A stretch of DNA of 13,784 bases from contig JBDSOJ010000262.1 in the NCBI GenBank assembly GCA_039914895.1, positions 1-13,784 of the forward strand, given 5' to 3'. This DNA comes from Gaiellasilicea sp039914895 (lineage in GTDB: Bacteria > Actinomycetota > Thermoleophilia > Gaiellales > Gaiellaceae). Within the stretch, counting starts at the first letter, position 1; each line of letters begins with the position of its first letter. Shown piece by piece: positions 1-5,726 of this stretch. The notes under the pieces were generated by a model. That model did no database searches, had not been told where the DNA came from, and saw nothing but the letters and a program-made list of their open reading frames with translations. A program made the position numbers and the translations under genes.

Positions 1-325
1 CCGTCGGCTGTTCCTCGGCGCGGCCCCAGATCACGCGCAGATTCGGCAGCTCCGCCGTCCAGCGCTCGAGGAACTCTGTCTTGCGGCGCTCGGCCTCGAG
101 CAGCGTCACCGTCCGGTCGGGGAGCGACGCCGCGAGCGGAATCCCGGGCGTGCCGCCGCCGCTACCAACGTCCGCGATCGGCCCATCGAAGCGCCGGACG
201 AGCTCGAGCCCGGCGAGCGCATCGTCGAGCAGGACGCGGCGGGCCTCGGTCGGGTCCTTCAGCGCGGTCAGGCCCGGGGTCGCCAGCACGCCCGCGAGCC
301 ACCGGTCGAGGACGTCGTTTCTCAA
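1..325 (-). CDS. rsmG: 16S rRNA (guanine-N7) methyltransferase RsmG, 3' end outside window
   Basis: RsmG (GidB) uses S-adenosylmethionine to methylate N7 of a guanine in the 530 loop of 16S rRNA. The minus-strand frame reads LAGVLATPGLTALKDPTEAR, then LLDDALAGLELV, then the SAM-binding motif I IADVGSGGGTPGIPLA, then TVTLLEAERRKTEFLERW. This is the family core in the right order; about 108 codons lie inside the window and the C-terminal part runs off at base 1. The start is uncertain. No ATG or GTG exists in this frame after the khpB stop, so TTG at 325 (giving MRNDVLDRWLAG) is my choice, with CTG at 343 as an alternative; neither has a clear Shine-Dalgarno. Either start leaves the N-terminus about 15-20 residues shorter than E. 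coli RsmG. It follows khpB by about 125 bases. Identity is secure, the start is not. Confidence 0.86.
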   Translation of the reverse strand, partial: MRNDVLDRWLAGVLATPGLTALKDPTEARRVLLDDALAGLELVRRFDGPIADVGSGGGTPGIPLAASLPDRTVTLLEAERRKTEFLERWTAELPNLRVIWGRAEEQPT

Positions 326-423
326 CGGCCGGTTCGGTCGCAGCCATCGCCCGCGCGGAGCCAGGCTCTGCCCGGCGGGAGCGCAAGGACCGCGCGAGCG
401 TCGCCGCGAAGAAGAAGGGGGCT

Positions 424-450
424 CATGGGGGAACCCTGGGTTCCCCCATG
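424..450. terminator. Perfect 27-bp palindrome after khpB, possible terminator
   Basis: Two perfectly complementary 13-base arms (catgggggaaccc and gggttcccccatg) flank a single central base at 437. The palindrome begins one base after the khpB TAG on the minus strand. RNA from that strand would form a very stable hairpin followed by a pyrimidine-rich run (cccccttcttcttc) but no true T tract, so it is not a textbook intrinsic terminator. It could terminate or stabilise the 3' end of the khpB mRNA, or be a copy of a dispersed intergenic repeat. Confidence 0.6.
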
Positions 451-451
451 T

Positions 452-1156
452 CTAGACAGGAACGTTGCGTGGATAGATCACGACGAAGCGGTTCGGCTCC
501 GTGCCTTCGCTCGCCGTCTCGACCTCGGGATCGTCCTTCAGCTTCTCGTGGACGATCTTGCGCTCGACCGCCGTCATCGGCTCGAGCTCGACCCGCTGGC
601 CCGTCGCGGTCGCCTGCTCGGCGAGCCGCAGCGCGAGCGTGTCGAGCGTTGCCTGGCGGCGATCGCGGTAGCCGGCCGCGTCGACGATCAGCGGCTTGCG
701 CTCCTCGTAACGGCCTCGGAAGACGATCGCGTTCGCGAGGTACTGGATCGCATCGATCGTCTGTCCGTGACGTCCGATCAGCATCCCCAACTCGTCGCCG
801 TCACAGACGACGCGGATCTCCTCCTCGGTCTCCTCGATCTCGACGGTGCAGCGGACGCCGAGTTCGTACACGATCCGCTCGACGACCTCCCGCAGACGCG
901 CCGCGTCGGCGCTCTCCCCGTCCCGAGGCGTCGGGAGATGGGGTTCCCGCGCCGGCGCCGAGCCCTCGTCAACGCTCGCGATCACCCGCGCCGGCTCGTA
1001 GCCGACGCCGAGCAACCCGCGCTCGCCTTCGCTCACCACCTGGAAGCGGACAGCCTCCTTGTCCAGCCCCGGCCGCATCCGCTCGAGCTCCCGGAGCGCC
1101 GCCCACTTCGCCTCGCCCACGGTCTCGCCCGTCATCTCGACGTCGATCCCGCTCAC
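452..1156 (-). CDS. khpB: RNA-binding protein KhpB (Jag/EloR), Jag-N + KH + R3H
   Basis: KhpB/Jag is a cytoplasmic single-stranded-RNA-binding protein linked in Gram-positives to cell elongation and often encoded beside yidC. With the start used here it has 234 residues. Residues 1-62 form a Jag-N domain (MTGETVGEAKWAALRELE then GLLGVGYEPARVIASV). A charged linker follows. A KH domain spans about 86-147 with its GxxG loop as IGRHGQTIDAIQYL (GRHG at 128-131). An R3H domain spans about 165-232 with ERKIVHEKL (R..H spaced as in R3H) and the closing RFVVIYPRN. I start at GTG 1156 because it overlaps the yidC TGA as GTGA and lies 9 bases after a purine-rich AAGGG; ATG 1135 is the alternative. The open frame reaches much further upstream, but that part is antisense-frame sequence within yidC. 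The gene ends directly before the 424-450 palindrome. Confidence 0.93.
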   Translation of the reverse strand: MSGIDVEMTGETVGEAKWAALRELERMRPGLDKEAVRFQVVSEGERGLLGVGYEPARVIASVDEGSAPAREPHLPTPRDGESADAARLREVVERIVYELGVRCTVEIEETEEEIRVVCDGDELGMLIGRHGQTIDAIQYLANAIVFRGRYEERKPLIVDAAGYRDRRQATLDTLALRLAEQATATGQRVELEPMTAVERKIVHEKLKDDPEVETASEGTEPNRFVVIYPRNVPV

Positions 1157-1965
1157 CGGCGTGAGCCCTTCTTCCGCTTGACCTTGCGTACGCGGGCGGG
1201 CGTGACGGCCGCCTTCTTCTCCGGGGCCGGCTTCGCGGCCGCGTTCGCGGCGGGCGTCTCGCTCTTGGCGGGCGTCCGCGAGCTCCGTTTCGGCGGCGGT
1301 TGCGGCTTCGGCGTCAGGCGGCGGGTGATCAACCCCTGACCCGTCGTCCACAGGTTCGTCGTCAGCCAGTAGAGCATCAGGCCGGACGGGAAGTTGAGCA
1401 CGAATGGGATGAACGCGATCGGGAGGATCAGCAGCATCGCCCGCTGCGCCGGCTGCATGTTCTGCGACATCAGGTACGAGGAGGTGAGCTGGCTGACCGC
1501 GTAGAGGACGATCAGGAGCGGGCCCCAGCCGACCTTCGTGTCCTCGGTGATGTCGATCAGGTTCAGCCACTGGAGATCCGCGTCGGGGAACGTCGGCAGG
1601 ATCTCCTTCTCGAAGTCACGCAGGACGAAGAAGAGGCCGATGAAGATCGGGAACTGCGCCAGGATCGGCAGGCACGAGGAGGCCGGGTTGATCTGGTTCT
1701 CCTTGTAGAACGCCATCATCTCCTGGTTCATCCGCTGCTTGTCCTGCTTGTACTTCTGCTGGATCGCCTTCATCTCGGGCGCGTGCGCCTGAAGGTTCTG
1801 CATCGAATGGATCTGGCGGACCGTCAGCGGCACGAGCAGCATCCGGACGATCACGACAAGCGCGACGATTGACCACGCCCAGGGCAGGCCGACCGTGTCG
1901 TGCAGGTTCGTCAGCACCCACGTGAGCAGGTTCTCGAGCGGGGTGAGGATGCCGGCGACGATCAC
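1153..1965 (-). CDS. yidC: Membrane protein insertase YidC (Oxa1 family)
   Basis: YidC inserts proteins into the cytoplasmic membrane, alone or with SecYEG. The 270-residue product is the compact Gram-positive form, without the large periplasmic P1 domain of Proteobacteria. The first core helix (residues 31-49, WSIVALVVIVRMLLVPLTV) carries the conserved intramembrane Arg (R41). A cytoplasmic helical hairpin follows (QIHSMQNLQAHAPEMKAIQQ onward), then FPIFIGLFFVL, GPLLIVLYAVSQL, MLLILPIAFIPFVL and SGLMLYWLTTNLW. The tail after about residue 214 is rich in Lys, Pro and Ala and ends RKVKRKKGSRR, a basic extension typical for ribosome contact. No lipobox Cys is seen at the N-terminus. GTG 1965 overlaps the yidD TGA as GTGA, with GGAG 10 bases upstream; an ATG at 1992 would put 9 extra Arg-rich residues in front and a longer overlap. 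It lies in the rpmH-rnpA-yidD-yidC-khpB operon. Confidence 0.95.
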   Translation of the reverse strand: MIVAGILTPLENLLTWVLTNLHDTVGLPWAWSIVALVVIVRMLLVPLTVRQIHSMQNLQAHAPEMKAIQQKYKQDKQRMNQEMMAFYKENQINPASSCLPILAQFPIFIGLFFVLRDFEKEILPTFPDADLQWLNLIDITEDTKVGWGPLLIVLYAVSQLTSSYLMSQNMQPAQRAMLLILPIAFIPFVLNFPSGLMLYWLTTNLWTTGQGLITRRLTPKPQPPPKRSSRTPAKSETPAANAAAKPAPEKKAAVTPARVRKVKRKKGSRR

Positions 1966-2171
1966 GCGGGATCGACTCCGCCGTGGCTCCACGGGTTACA
2001 GCGAAGCAGGCGCCAGCCGGCCTTCGCCGAGCCCTTGACGAGACCGTGCGCACGCAGCGCGTCGAGCGCGTACTGCGAGCAGCTCGGATGGAACTTGCAG
2101 GTGTTCGGCGGCGTCAGTAGCCCGAACGTGCGGCGCCACGCGAAGACCAGAGCGACACCCAGATACCTCAA
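1962..2171 (-). CDS. yidD: Membrane protein insertion efficiency factor YidD
   Basis: YidD is a small basic, membrane-associated protein that assists YidC-dependent insertion. Its signature motifs are all present: CKFHPSCSQYALDAL (residues 25-39; family pattern CxFxPSCSxYA) and GWRLLRCNPWSHGGVDP (52-68; family pattern RLxRCxPxxxGGxDP). An N-terminal hydrophobic/amphipathic stretch, MRYLGVALVFAWRRTFGLL, precedes them. I start at TTG 2171, giving 69 residues. This matches the usual position of the YidD start just before its first helix, overlaps the rnpA TGA as TTGA, and has GAGAAGG seven bases upstream. An ATG at 2216 would add 15 Arg/Gly-rich residues coded inside rnpA and unlike the family. 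Its TGA in turn overlaps the yidC start. Confidence 0.93.
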   Translation of the reverse strand: MRYLGVALVFAWRRTFGLLTPPNTCKFHPSCSQYALDALRAHGLVKGSAKAGWRLLRCNPWSHGGVDPA

Positions 2172-2524
2172 GCCGCCGCCTTCTCGAGCACCTCGGTCAC
2201 GCGCTCGGCGAGCCACTCGTGTCCGCGCGTGTCCGCCGGCTCGGCGAGGCCTGGCCGTGCGACCAGCACGTAGTCGTGGCCAGGCCGCGTGCGGTCGGCG
2301 AGCTCCGTCCAGGTCTCGCGTAGCTGGCGCTTGATCCGATTGCGCACGACCGCGTTACCGACCGACTTCGGCACCGCCAGGCCGAGCCGCGGCTCGTTCG
2401 AGGCGTCGAGCTCGGTACGAGGGAACCAGTAGAGGACGAGGAACCGCGTCGAGGCAGAGCGGCCGCTGCGATAGACGGTGTCGAAGTCCCGCGAGCGGGA
2501 CAGGCGGTGGCGGCGTTGCACCAT
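2168..2524 (-). CDS. rnpA: Ribonuclease P protein component
   Basis: RnpA is the protein cofactor of RNase P; it helps the catalytic RNA bind pre-tRNA and remove the 5' leader. The 118-residue product begins with the typical basic N-terminus (QRRHRLSRSRDFDTVYRSGR). It contains the RNR signature VGNAVVRNRIKRQLRE at residues 55-70, the main RNA-binding helix, preceded by the beta strand PRLGLAVPKSVG. Length is normal for the family. ATG 2524 is the natural start, although the 34-base gap from rpmH shows no purine-rich Shine-Dalgarno on this strand, so ribosomes may arrive from rpmH. The TGA overlaps the yidD TTG start. rpmH-rnpA pairing next to the origin is conserved in bacteria. Confidence 0.96.
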   Translation of the reverse strand: MVQRRHRLSRSRDFDTVYRSGRSASTRFLVLYWFPRTELDASNEPRLGLAVPKSVGNAVVRNRIKRQLRETWTELADRTRPGHDYVLVARPGLAEPADTRGHEWLAERVTEVLEKAAA

Positions 2525-2558
2525 ACGAGAATAGACGGGGCGGGGGAGACGAGCGGGC

Positions 2559-2693
2559 TCAGGCGGAGAGCCGCTTGCGGCCCTTTGCCCGGCGGCGCTT
2601 GAGGATCGCCTGACCCGCCCGGGTCGACATGCGCGCCCGAAAGCCGTGCTTGCGCTTGCGGCGCCGGACGTTGGGCTGGTAGGTGCGTTTCAC
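2559..2693 (-). CDS. rpmH: 50S ribosomal protein L34
   Basis: L34 is a 44-residue, extremely basic protein of the large ribosomal subunit. The sequence MKRTYQPNVRRRKRKHGF followed by RARMSTRAGQAILKRRRAKG and RKRLSA is essentially the family consensus along its whole length. The start is GTG 2693, which gives the invariant (M)KRTYQP N-terminus; GGAG lies about nine bases upstream. It is the first gene of the leftward operon and faces dnaA across the origin-type gap. A candidate promoter with -10 TATACT lies about 55 bases upstream, with a DnaA box over its -35 region, so DnaA may modulate it. Confidence 0.98.
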   Translation of the reverse strand: MKRTYQPNVRRRKRKHGFRARMSTRAGQAILKRRRAKGRKRLSA

Positions 2694-2746
2694 GAGAGCG
2701 GCTCCGGGGTCGGAAAGGAGTAGAAGTGTCGAAAGGCGGGAGCGAA

Positions 2747-2775
2747 AGTATAGCCACGACACCAGAAAGCAGTTA
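2747..2775 (-). promoter_or_regulatory. Candidate promoter of the rpmH operon
   Basis: On the minus strand TATACT (2752-2747) is a 5-of-6 match to the -10 consensus. The hexamer 17 bases upstream (2775-2770, TAACTG) is a poor -35. The perfect DnaA box at 2773-2781 overlaps that -35 position, which would let DnaA activate or repress leftward transcription. Placement and orientation suit rpmH; activity is inferred. Confidence 0.4.
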
Positions 2776-2781
2776 TCCACA
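2773..2781 (+). promoter_or_regulatory. DnaA box, perfect TTATCCACA
   Basis: The nonamer is identical to the high-affinity DnaA-box consensus. It is the strongest box in the window and overlaps the -35 region of the candidate rpmH promoter. Confidence 0.85.
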
Positions 2782-2842
2782 GACGAGGCGGGGCCGGAAA
2801 AACACCCGCAAACGGGCGCCGCCGGCCGGTCGCTTCCTCTGG

Positions 2843-2851
2843 TTCTCCACA
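2843..2851 (+). promoter_or_regulatory. DnaA box, TTCTCCACA
   Basis: One mismatch to TTATCCACA, and a full match to the relaxed form (T/C)(T/C)(G/A/C)TCCACA described for high-GC actinobacteria. It is the left half of a 14-bp palindrome, tccacagctgtgga (2846-2859), and forms an inverted pair with the next box. Confidence 0.65.
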
Positions 2852-2853
2852 GC

Positions 2854-2862
2854 TGTGGATTG
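2854..2862 (-). promoter_or_regulatory. DnaA box, minus strand CAATCCACA
   Basis: Two mismatches to TTATCCACA and one to the relaxed actinobacterial form. It faces the 2843 box with an 11-bp start-to-start spacing, about one helical turn. Confidence 0.5.
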
Positions 2863-2865
2863 ATG

Positions 2866-2874
2866 TGTGGACGT
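2866..2874 (-). promoter_or_regulatory. Weak DnaA box, minus strand ACGTCCACA
   Basis: It keeps the TCCACA core and has one mismatch to the relaxed actinobacterial form. It starts 12 bp after the previous box and touches the A+T-rich stretch, the position expected for the box nearest the unwinding element. Confidence 0.4.
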
Positions 2875-2910
2875 TTGAAAGTAGCTGCAAATAGCGGGAT
2901 TTTTTTCTTC
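2874..2910. other. A+T-rich stretch, candidate DNA unwinding element
   Basis: About 24 of 37 bases are A or T, including a T7 run (2900-2906), in an otherwise strongly G+C-rich window. It sits between the phased DnaA boxes and the dnaA promoter. Two TAG triplets occur on the plus strand but no clear DnaA-trio array. The unwinding role is inferred from composition and place. Confidence 0.45.
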
Positions 2911-2919
2911 GCAGACAGG

Positions 2920-2948
2920 TTGAGGGCGCTCCAGGACGCTGCTATGCT
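2920..2948 (+). promoter_or_regulatory. dnaA promoter
   Basis: TTGAGG (2920-2925) and TATGCT (2943-2948) are separated by exactly 17 bases, a good sigma-70-type arrangement. Transcription would begin near 2955, leaving a leader of about 35 bases with AAGGAG at 2972-2977 before the GTG start. DnaA boxes 45-75 bases upstream make autoregulation plausible. Confidence 0.6.
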
Positions 2949-2988
2949 CGCCGCTTCCTGACCCCGAGTGTAAGGAGCCGGCCGCCGC

Positions 2989-4362
2989 GTGGAGCACCAA
3001 ATCGAGCTGACCGCAGAGAACCTGTGGGACGAGGTGTCGAGTCGGCTCCGAGGGGCGCTCAACGAGGCCACGTTCAGCAGCTGGTTCGGCAGCACGGAGG
3101 GACTCGCGCTCACCGACGACGCCTTCACCCTCTCGGTTCCGAACGATTTTGCGCGGGAATGGGTCGAGGGCCACTTCCTCGGCCTGATCCGGGCCGCAGT
3201 CAAGGACGCAACCGGGCACGAGCGCCGGATCCACCTGAGCGTGCGCGACGAGGCGGCCCCGGCAGAGCAGAGCCCGGACGCGCTCGCGCTCGAGCAACCG
3301 ATCCGGCACCAAAGGCCGGAGCCGGCCGTCGGTGCCCCGATGAGCCTCAAGTACACGTTCGACCTGTTCGTGATCGGCTCGTCGAATCGGTTTGCGCATG
3401 CGGCGGCGCTCGCGGTCGCGGAGGCACCGGCGCAGGCGTACAACCCGCTCTTCATCTACGGCGGCACCGGTCTCGGCAAGACGCACCTGCTGCAGGCCGT
3501 CGGCCAGTACGTTGGCGAGCACGGCAACGGGTTGACCGCACGCTACGTCACGAGCGAGACCTTCATGAACGACTTCATCAACTCGCTGCGCGACAAGCGG
3601 ATCGAGGGCTTCAAGCAGCGCTACCGCACCTATGACGTCCTGCTCGTCGACGACGTCCAGTTCTTCGAGGGCAAGGAGCGAATCCAGGAGGAGTTCTTCC
3701 ACACCTTCAACTCGCTCTATGAGGCCGGGCGCCAGATCGTGATCTCGTCCGACCGGCCGCCGAAGGAGATCGCGACCCTCGAGGAGCGGCTGCGCTCCAG
3801 GTTCGAGTGGGGGCTGATCACGGACATCCAGCCCCCCGACCTCGAGACGCGGATCGCGATCCTGCGCAAGAAGGTGAAGACTGACCGCATCCACGTCCCC
3901 GACCCGGACGTGCTCACGTACGTCGCCGAGCGCGTCACAACCAATATCCGCGAGCTCGAAGGAGCGCTCACGCGCGTGGTCGCGTTCTCGTCTTTGACCG
4001 GGCGGCCGATGACGGTCGAGCTCGCCGAGGACGTGCTCAAGGACGTCTTCCCGCAAGGGCAGTCAGTCGAGATCTCGATCCGTCGAATTCAGGAGACGGT
4101 CTCCGAACGCTTCGGAATGACCGTGAACGAGCTCTGCAGCGCCAAGCGCTCGCAAGCGATCGCCTACCCACGGCAGGTCGCGATGTACCTCTCGCGCGCG
4201 CTGACAGACTCGTCGCTGCCGAAGATCGGCAAGGAGTTCGGCGGCCGCGACCACACCACCGTGATGCACGCGAACGCGAAGATCGAGGGCATGATTCGCG
4301 AGGACCGCTCTGTGTACAACCTTGTGCAGGAGCTGACCGCGCGGATCAAGCAGGCAGGCTGA
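2989..4362 (+). CDS. dnaA: Chromosomal replication initiator protein DnaA
   Basis: DnaA binds DnaA boxes as ATP-bound multimers, opens oriC and recruits the DnaB helicase. The 457-residue product has the four usual domains: domain I (about 1-88, LWDEVSSRLRGALNEATFSSWF), a short domain II linker (about 89-115), AAA+ domain III, and DNA-binding domain IV (about 360-457). Visible motifs are Walker A GGTGLGKT (158-165), Walker B LLVDDVQFF (218-226), box VII LEERLRSRFEWG (264-275), and the domain IV signature EFGGRDHTTVMHA (416-428), which reads the box sequence. The start is GTG 2989, eleven bases after AAGGAG. Domain II is short compared with Streptomyces DnaA. Origin-type sequence lies on both sides, so DnaA binding there probably also controls its own expression. 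Confidence 0.99.
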   Translation: MEHQIELTAENLWDEVSSRLRGALNEATFSSWFGSTEGLALTDDAFTLSVPNDFAREWVEGHFLGLIRAAVKDATGHERRIHLSVRDEAAPAEQSPDALALEQPIRHQRPEPAVGAPMSLKYTFDLFVIGSSNRFAHAAALAVAEAPAQAYNPLFIYGGTGLGKTHLLQAVGQYVGEHGNGLTARYVTSETFMNDFINSLRDKRIEGFKQRYRTYDVLLVDDVQFFEGKERIQEEFFHTFNSLYEAGRQIVISSDRPPKEIATLEERLRSRFEWGLITDIQPPDLETRIAILRKKVKTDRIHVPDPDVLTYVAERVTTNIRELEGALTRVVAFSSLTGRPMTVELAEDVLKDVFPQGQSVEISIRRIQETVSERFGMTVNELCSAKRSQAIAYPRQVAMYLSRALTDSSLPKIGKEFGGRDHTTVMHANAKIEGMIREDRSVYNLVQELTARIKQAG

Positions 4363-4519
4363 TTCTGTGGAAACTTTTTGGAAACCGCGTAAGCCTGTTG
4401 ATAGCCACAGTTTCTCCACGGCCACTGTCCACCGCGCAACGCCGGTCGAGGAGCCGATTCGCTCCGTCTTCCCCGTCGTCCACACTCCCTATGACTGCTA
4501 CGAGAGGATTTAGAGAACT
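4363..4519. other. dnaA-dnaN gap with a second cluster of DnaA-box-like sites
   Basis: The 157-bp gap contains several CCAC-core nonamers: minus-strand GTTTCCACA (4366-4374), ATAGCCACA (4401-4409), TTCTCCACG (4412-4420) and TCGTCCACA (4476-4484). The last fits the relaxed actinobacterial consensus; the others carry one or two mismatches. A direct repeat TGGAAAC (4368-4374 and 4379-4385) has an 11-bp period and encloses a T5 run. In Streptomyces and Mycobacterium this gap is oriC; here it is short and the boxes are weaker than those upstream of dnaA. It may be part of a bipartite origin or a dnaN regulatory region. I see no convincing dnaN promoter. Confidence 0.5.
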
Positions 4520-5713
4520 ATGGAGATAGAGACAGCGGCTCCCGAGTTGCGCGAAGATGAGACGATGACGGAGATGGCGACCGGCCCAGGATCGACTGGC
4601 ACCGGAATGAAGATCAGCGTCGCCCGCGACGAGCTTGTCGCGAAGCTCGGGGTCGTCGCCCGCGCCGTCTCGACGCGCGGCACCGTGCAGGTGCTCTCCG
4701 GGATTCTGCTCCGCACCGACGGCGACAGGCTCACGCTGGCCGCGACGGACATGGAGCTGTCGCTGCGAACGACGCTCGACGCGCAGGTCGAGGGGGACGG
4801 CGCCGTGGTCATTCCTGGCAAGCCGCTGGTCGAGCTGGCGCGCCTGTTGCCCGAGAGCGACGTCACGATCGAGTACCGGCCCGAGGAGGGGACGGTGCAG
4901 ATCGTCTCCGGCTCGTACAGCTCGCGCCTCCACGTCTTCAACGCCGAGGACTTCCCCCGGCTGCCGGCGGTCGACGCCCAGCTGCACTCGATCGATCGCG
5001 AAGCACTGCTCGAGACCGTCTCCCGCGTGGCGCGCTCGGCGTCCCGCGACGAGTCGCGCCCAGTGCTCACGGGCATTCTCGTCCGCTTCGAGGCCGGCAA
5101 GCTCGTGATGGTCGCAACCGACTCGTACCGGCTCTCGGTCAAGGAGACCGAGCTCGGTGAAGCGGCACCTGAACTGGAGGCGATCATCCCGGCGCGGGCG
5201 CTGACGGAGCTCTCGCGTCTCGCGGGCGGCGACACCGTTGAGCTCGGCGTCCACGAGAACCACGTCGTCTTCGGCACCGGCACCGGCGAGACTGCTGACG
5301 CCTGGCTGACCACGCGCCGGATCGACGGCCAGTTTCCGAACTACCGGCAGCTGCTGCCGGAGACGTTTGAGGTCGAGCTGACGCTGCCGAAGTCCGAGCT
5401 CGCCGACGTCGTCCGGCGCGCCTCCGTGCTTGCTCTGCGCAACTCGCCGCTGCGCCTGCGGCTGGCCGAGGGCGAGCTGACCGTGTCGGCGCAGACTCAG
5501 GACGTCGGCGAGACGCAGGAGACGATGCCGGCCGCGTACTCCGGCGAGGAGTTCGTGATCGGCTTCAATGCCGAGTTCCTCCGCGATGGCGTCGACTCGA
5601 TCGTCGGCGACGACGTGCGCCTGAAGTTGATCAACCCGCTCCGGCCCGCGATCCTCGAGGACGCGGCCGGCGATTTCACGTACCTGATCATGCCGATCAG
5701 GTTGGCGGGGTAA
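4520..5713 (+). CDS. dnaN: DNA polymerase III sliding clamp, beta subunit
   Basis: DnaN forms the dimeric ring that tethers polymerase III and repair enzymes to DNA. Three repeated clamp domains are visible: the first from about MKISVARDELVAKLGVVARA with VQVLSGILLRT and ATDMELSL, the second around SRVARSASRDESRPVLTGIL and MVATDSYRLSV, and the third through FPNYRQLLPETF to the C-terminal YLIMPIRLAG, the usual clamp ending. From 4520 the product is 397 residues. The first 29 residues are acidic/Gly-rich and rich in codons rare in this genome (ATA, ACA, GCT, GAT), so translation may really begin at ATG 4607 (MKISVARDEL, 368 residues) or at 4565. ATG 4520 has GAGAGGA about 11 bases upstream, whereas 4607 has no good Shine-Dalgarno, so I keep the longer form with reservation. 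recF follows after 13 bases. Confidence 0.95.
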   Translation: MEIETAAPELREDETMTEMATGPGSTGTGMKISVARDELVAKLGVVARAVSTRGTVQVLSGILLRTDGDRLTLAATDMELSLRTTLDAQVEGDGAVVIPGKPLVELARLLPESDVTIEYRPEEGTVQIVSGSYSSRLHVFNAEDFPRLPAVDAQLHSIDREALLETVSRVARSASRDESRPVLTGILVRFEAGKLVMVATDSYRLSVKETELGEAAPELEAIIPARALTELSRLAGGDTVELGVHENHVVFGTGTGETADAWLTTRRIDGQFPNYRQLLPETFEVELTLPKSELADVVRRASVLALRNSPLRLRLAEGELTVSAQTQDVGETQETMPAAYSGEEFVIGFNAEFLRDGVDSIVGDDVRLKLINPLRPAILEDAAGDFTYLIMPIRLAG

Positions 5714-5726
5714 GAGAAACCAGAGC

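Larger units (their letters stand above)
2694..2988. other. Putative oriC segment between rpmH and dnaA
   Basis: This 295-bp non-coding gap separates divergent rpmH and dnaA and has the parts of a bacterial origin. It holds one perfect DnaA box (TTATCCACA), three more TCCACA/TGTGGA sites spaced 11-12 bp apart, an A+T-rich stretch with a T7 run directly beside them (about 65% A+T over 2874-2910), and promoters firing outward. All genes to the left read left and all genes from dnaA to gyrA read right, as expected when forks leave from here. A second box cluster lies between dnaA and dnaN, where Streptomyces and Mycobacterium keep oriC, so the unwinding site cannot be fixed from sequence alone. 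Confidence 0.7.

Noticed and set aside
2713..2769. Four GAAAG motifs at 2713, 2731, 2744 and 2765 as possible iterons
   Set aside because: Spacing is irregular (18, 13, 21 bases) and the five-base core is too short; it looks like purine-rich leader sequence of the divergent rpmH transcript.
2559..3455. Long minus-strand frame that includes rpmH at its end
   Set aside because: Only the last 44 codons are L34; the rest is non-coding origin sequence and antisense dnaA.
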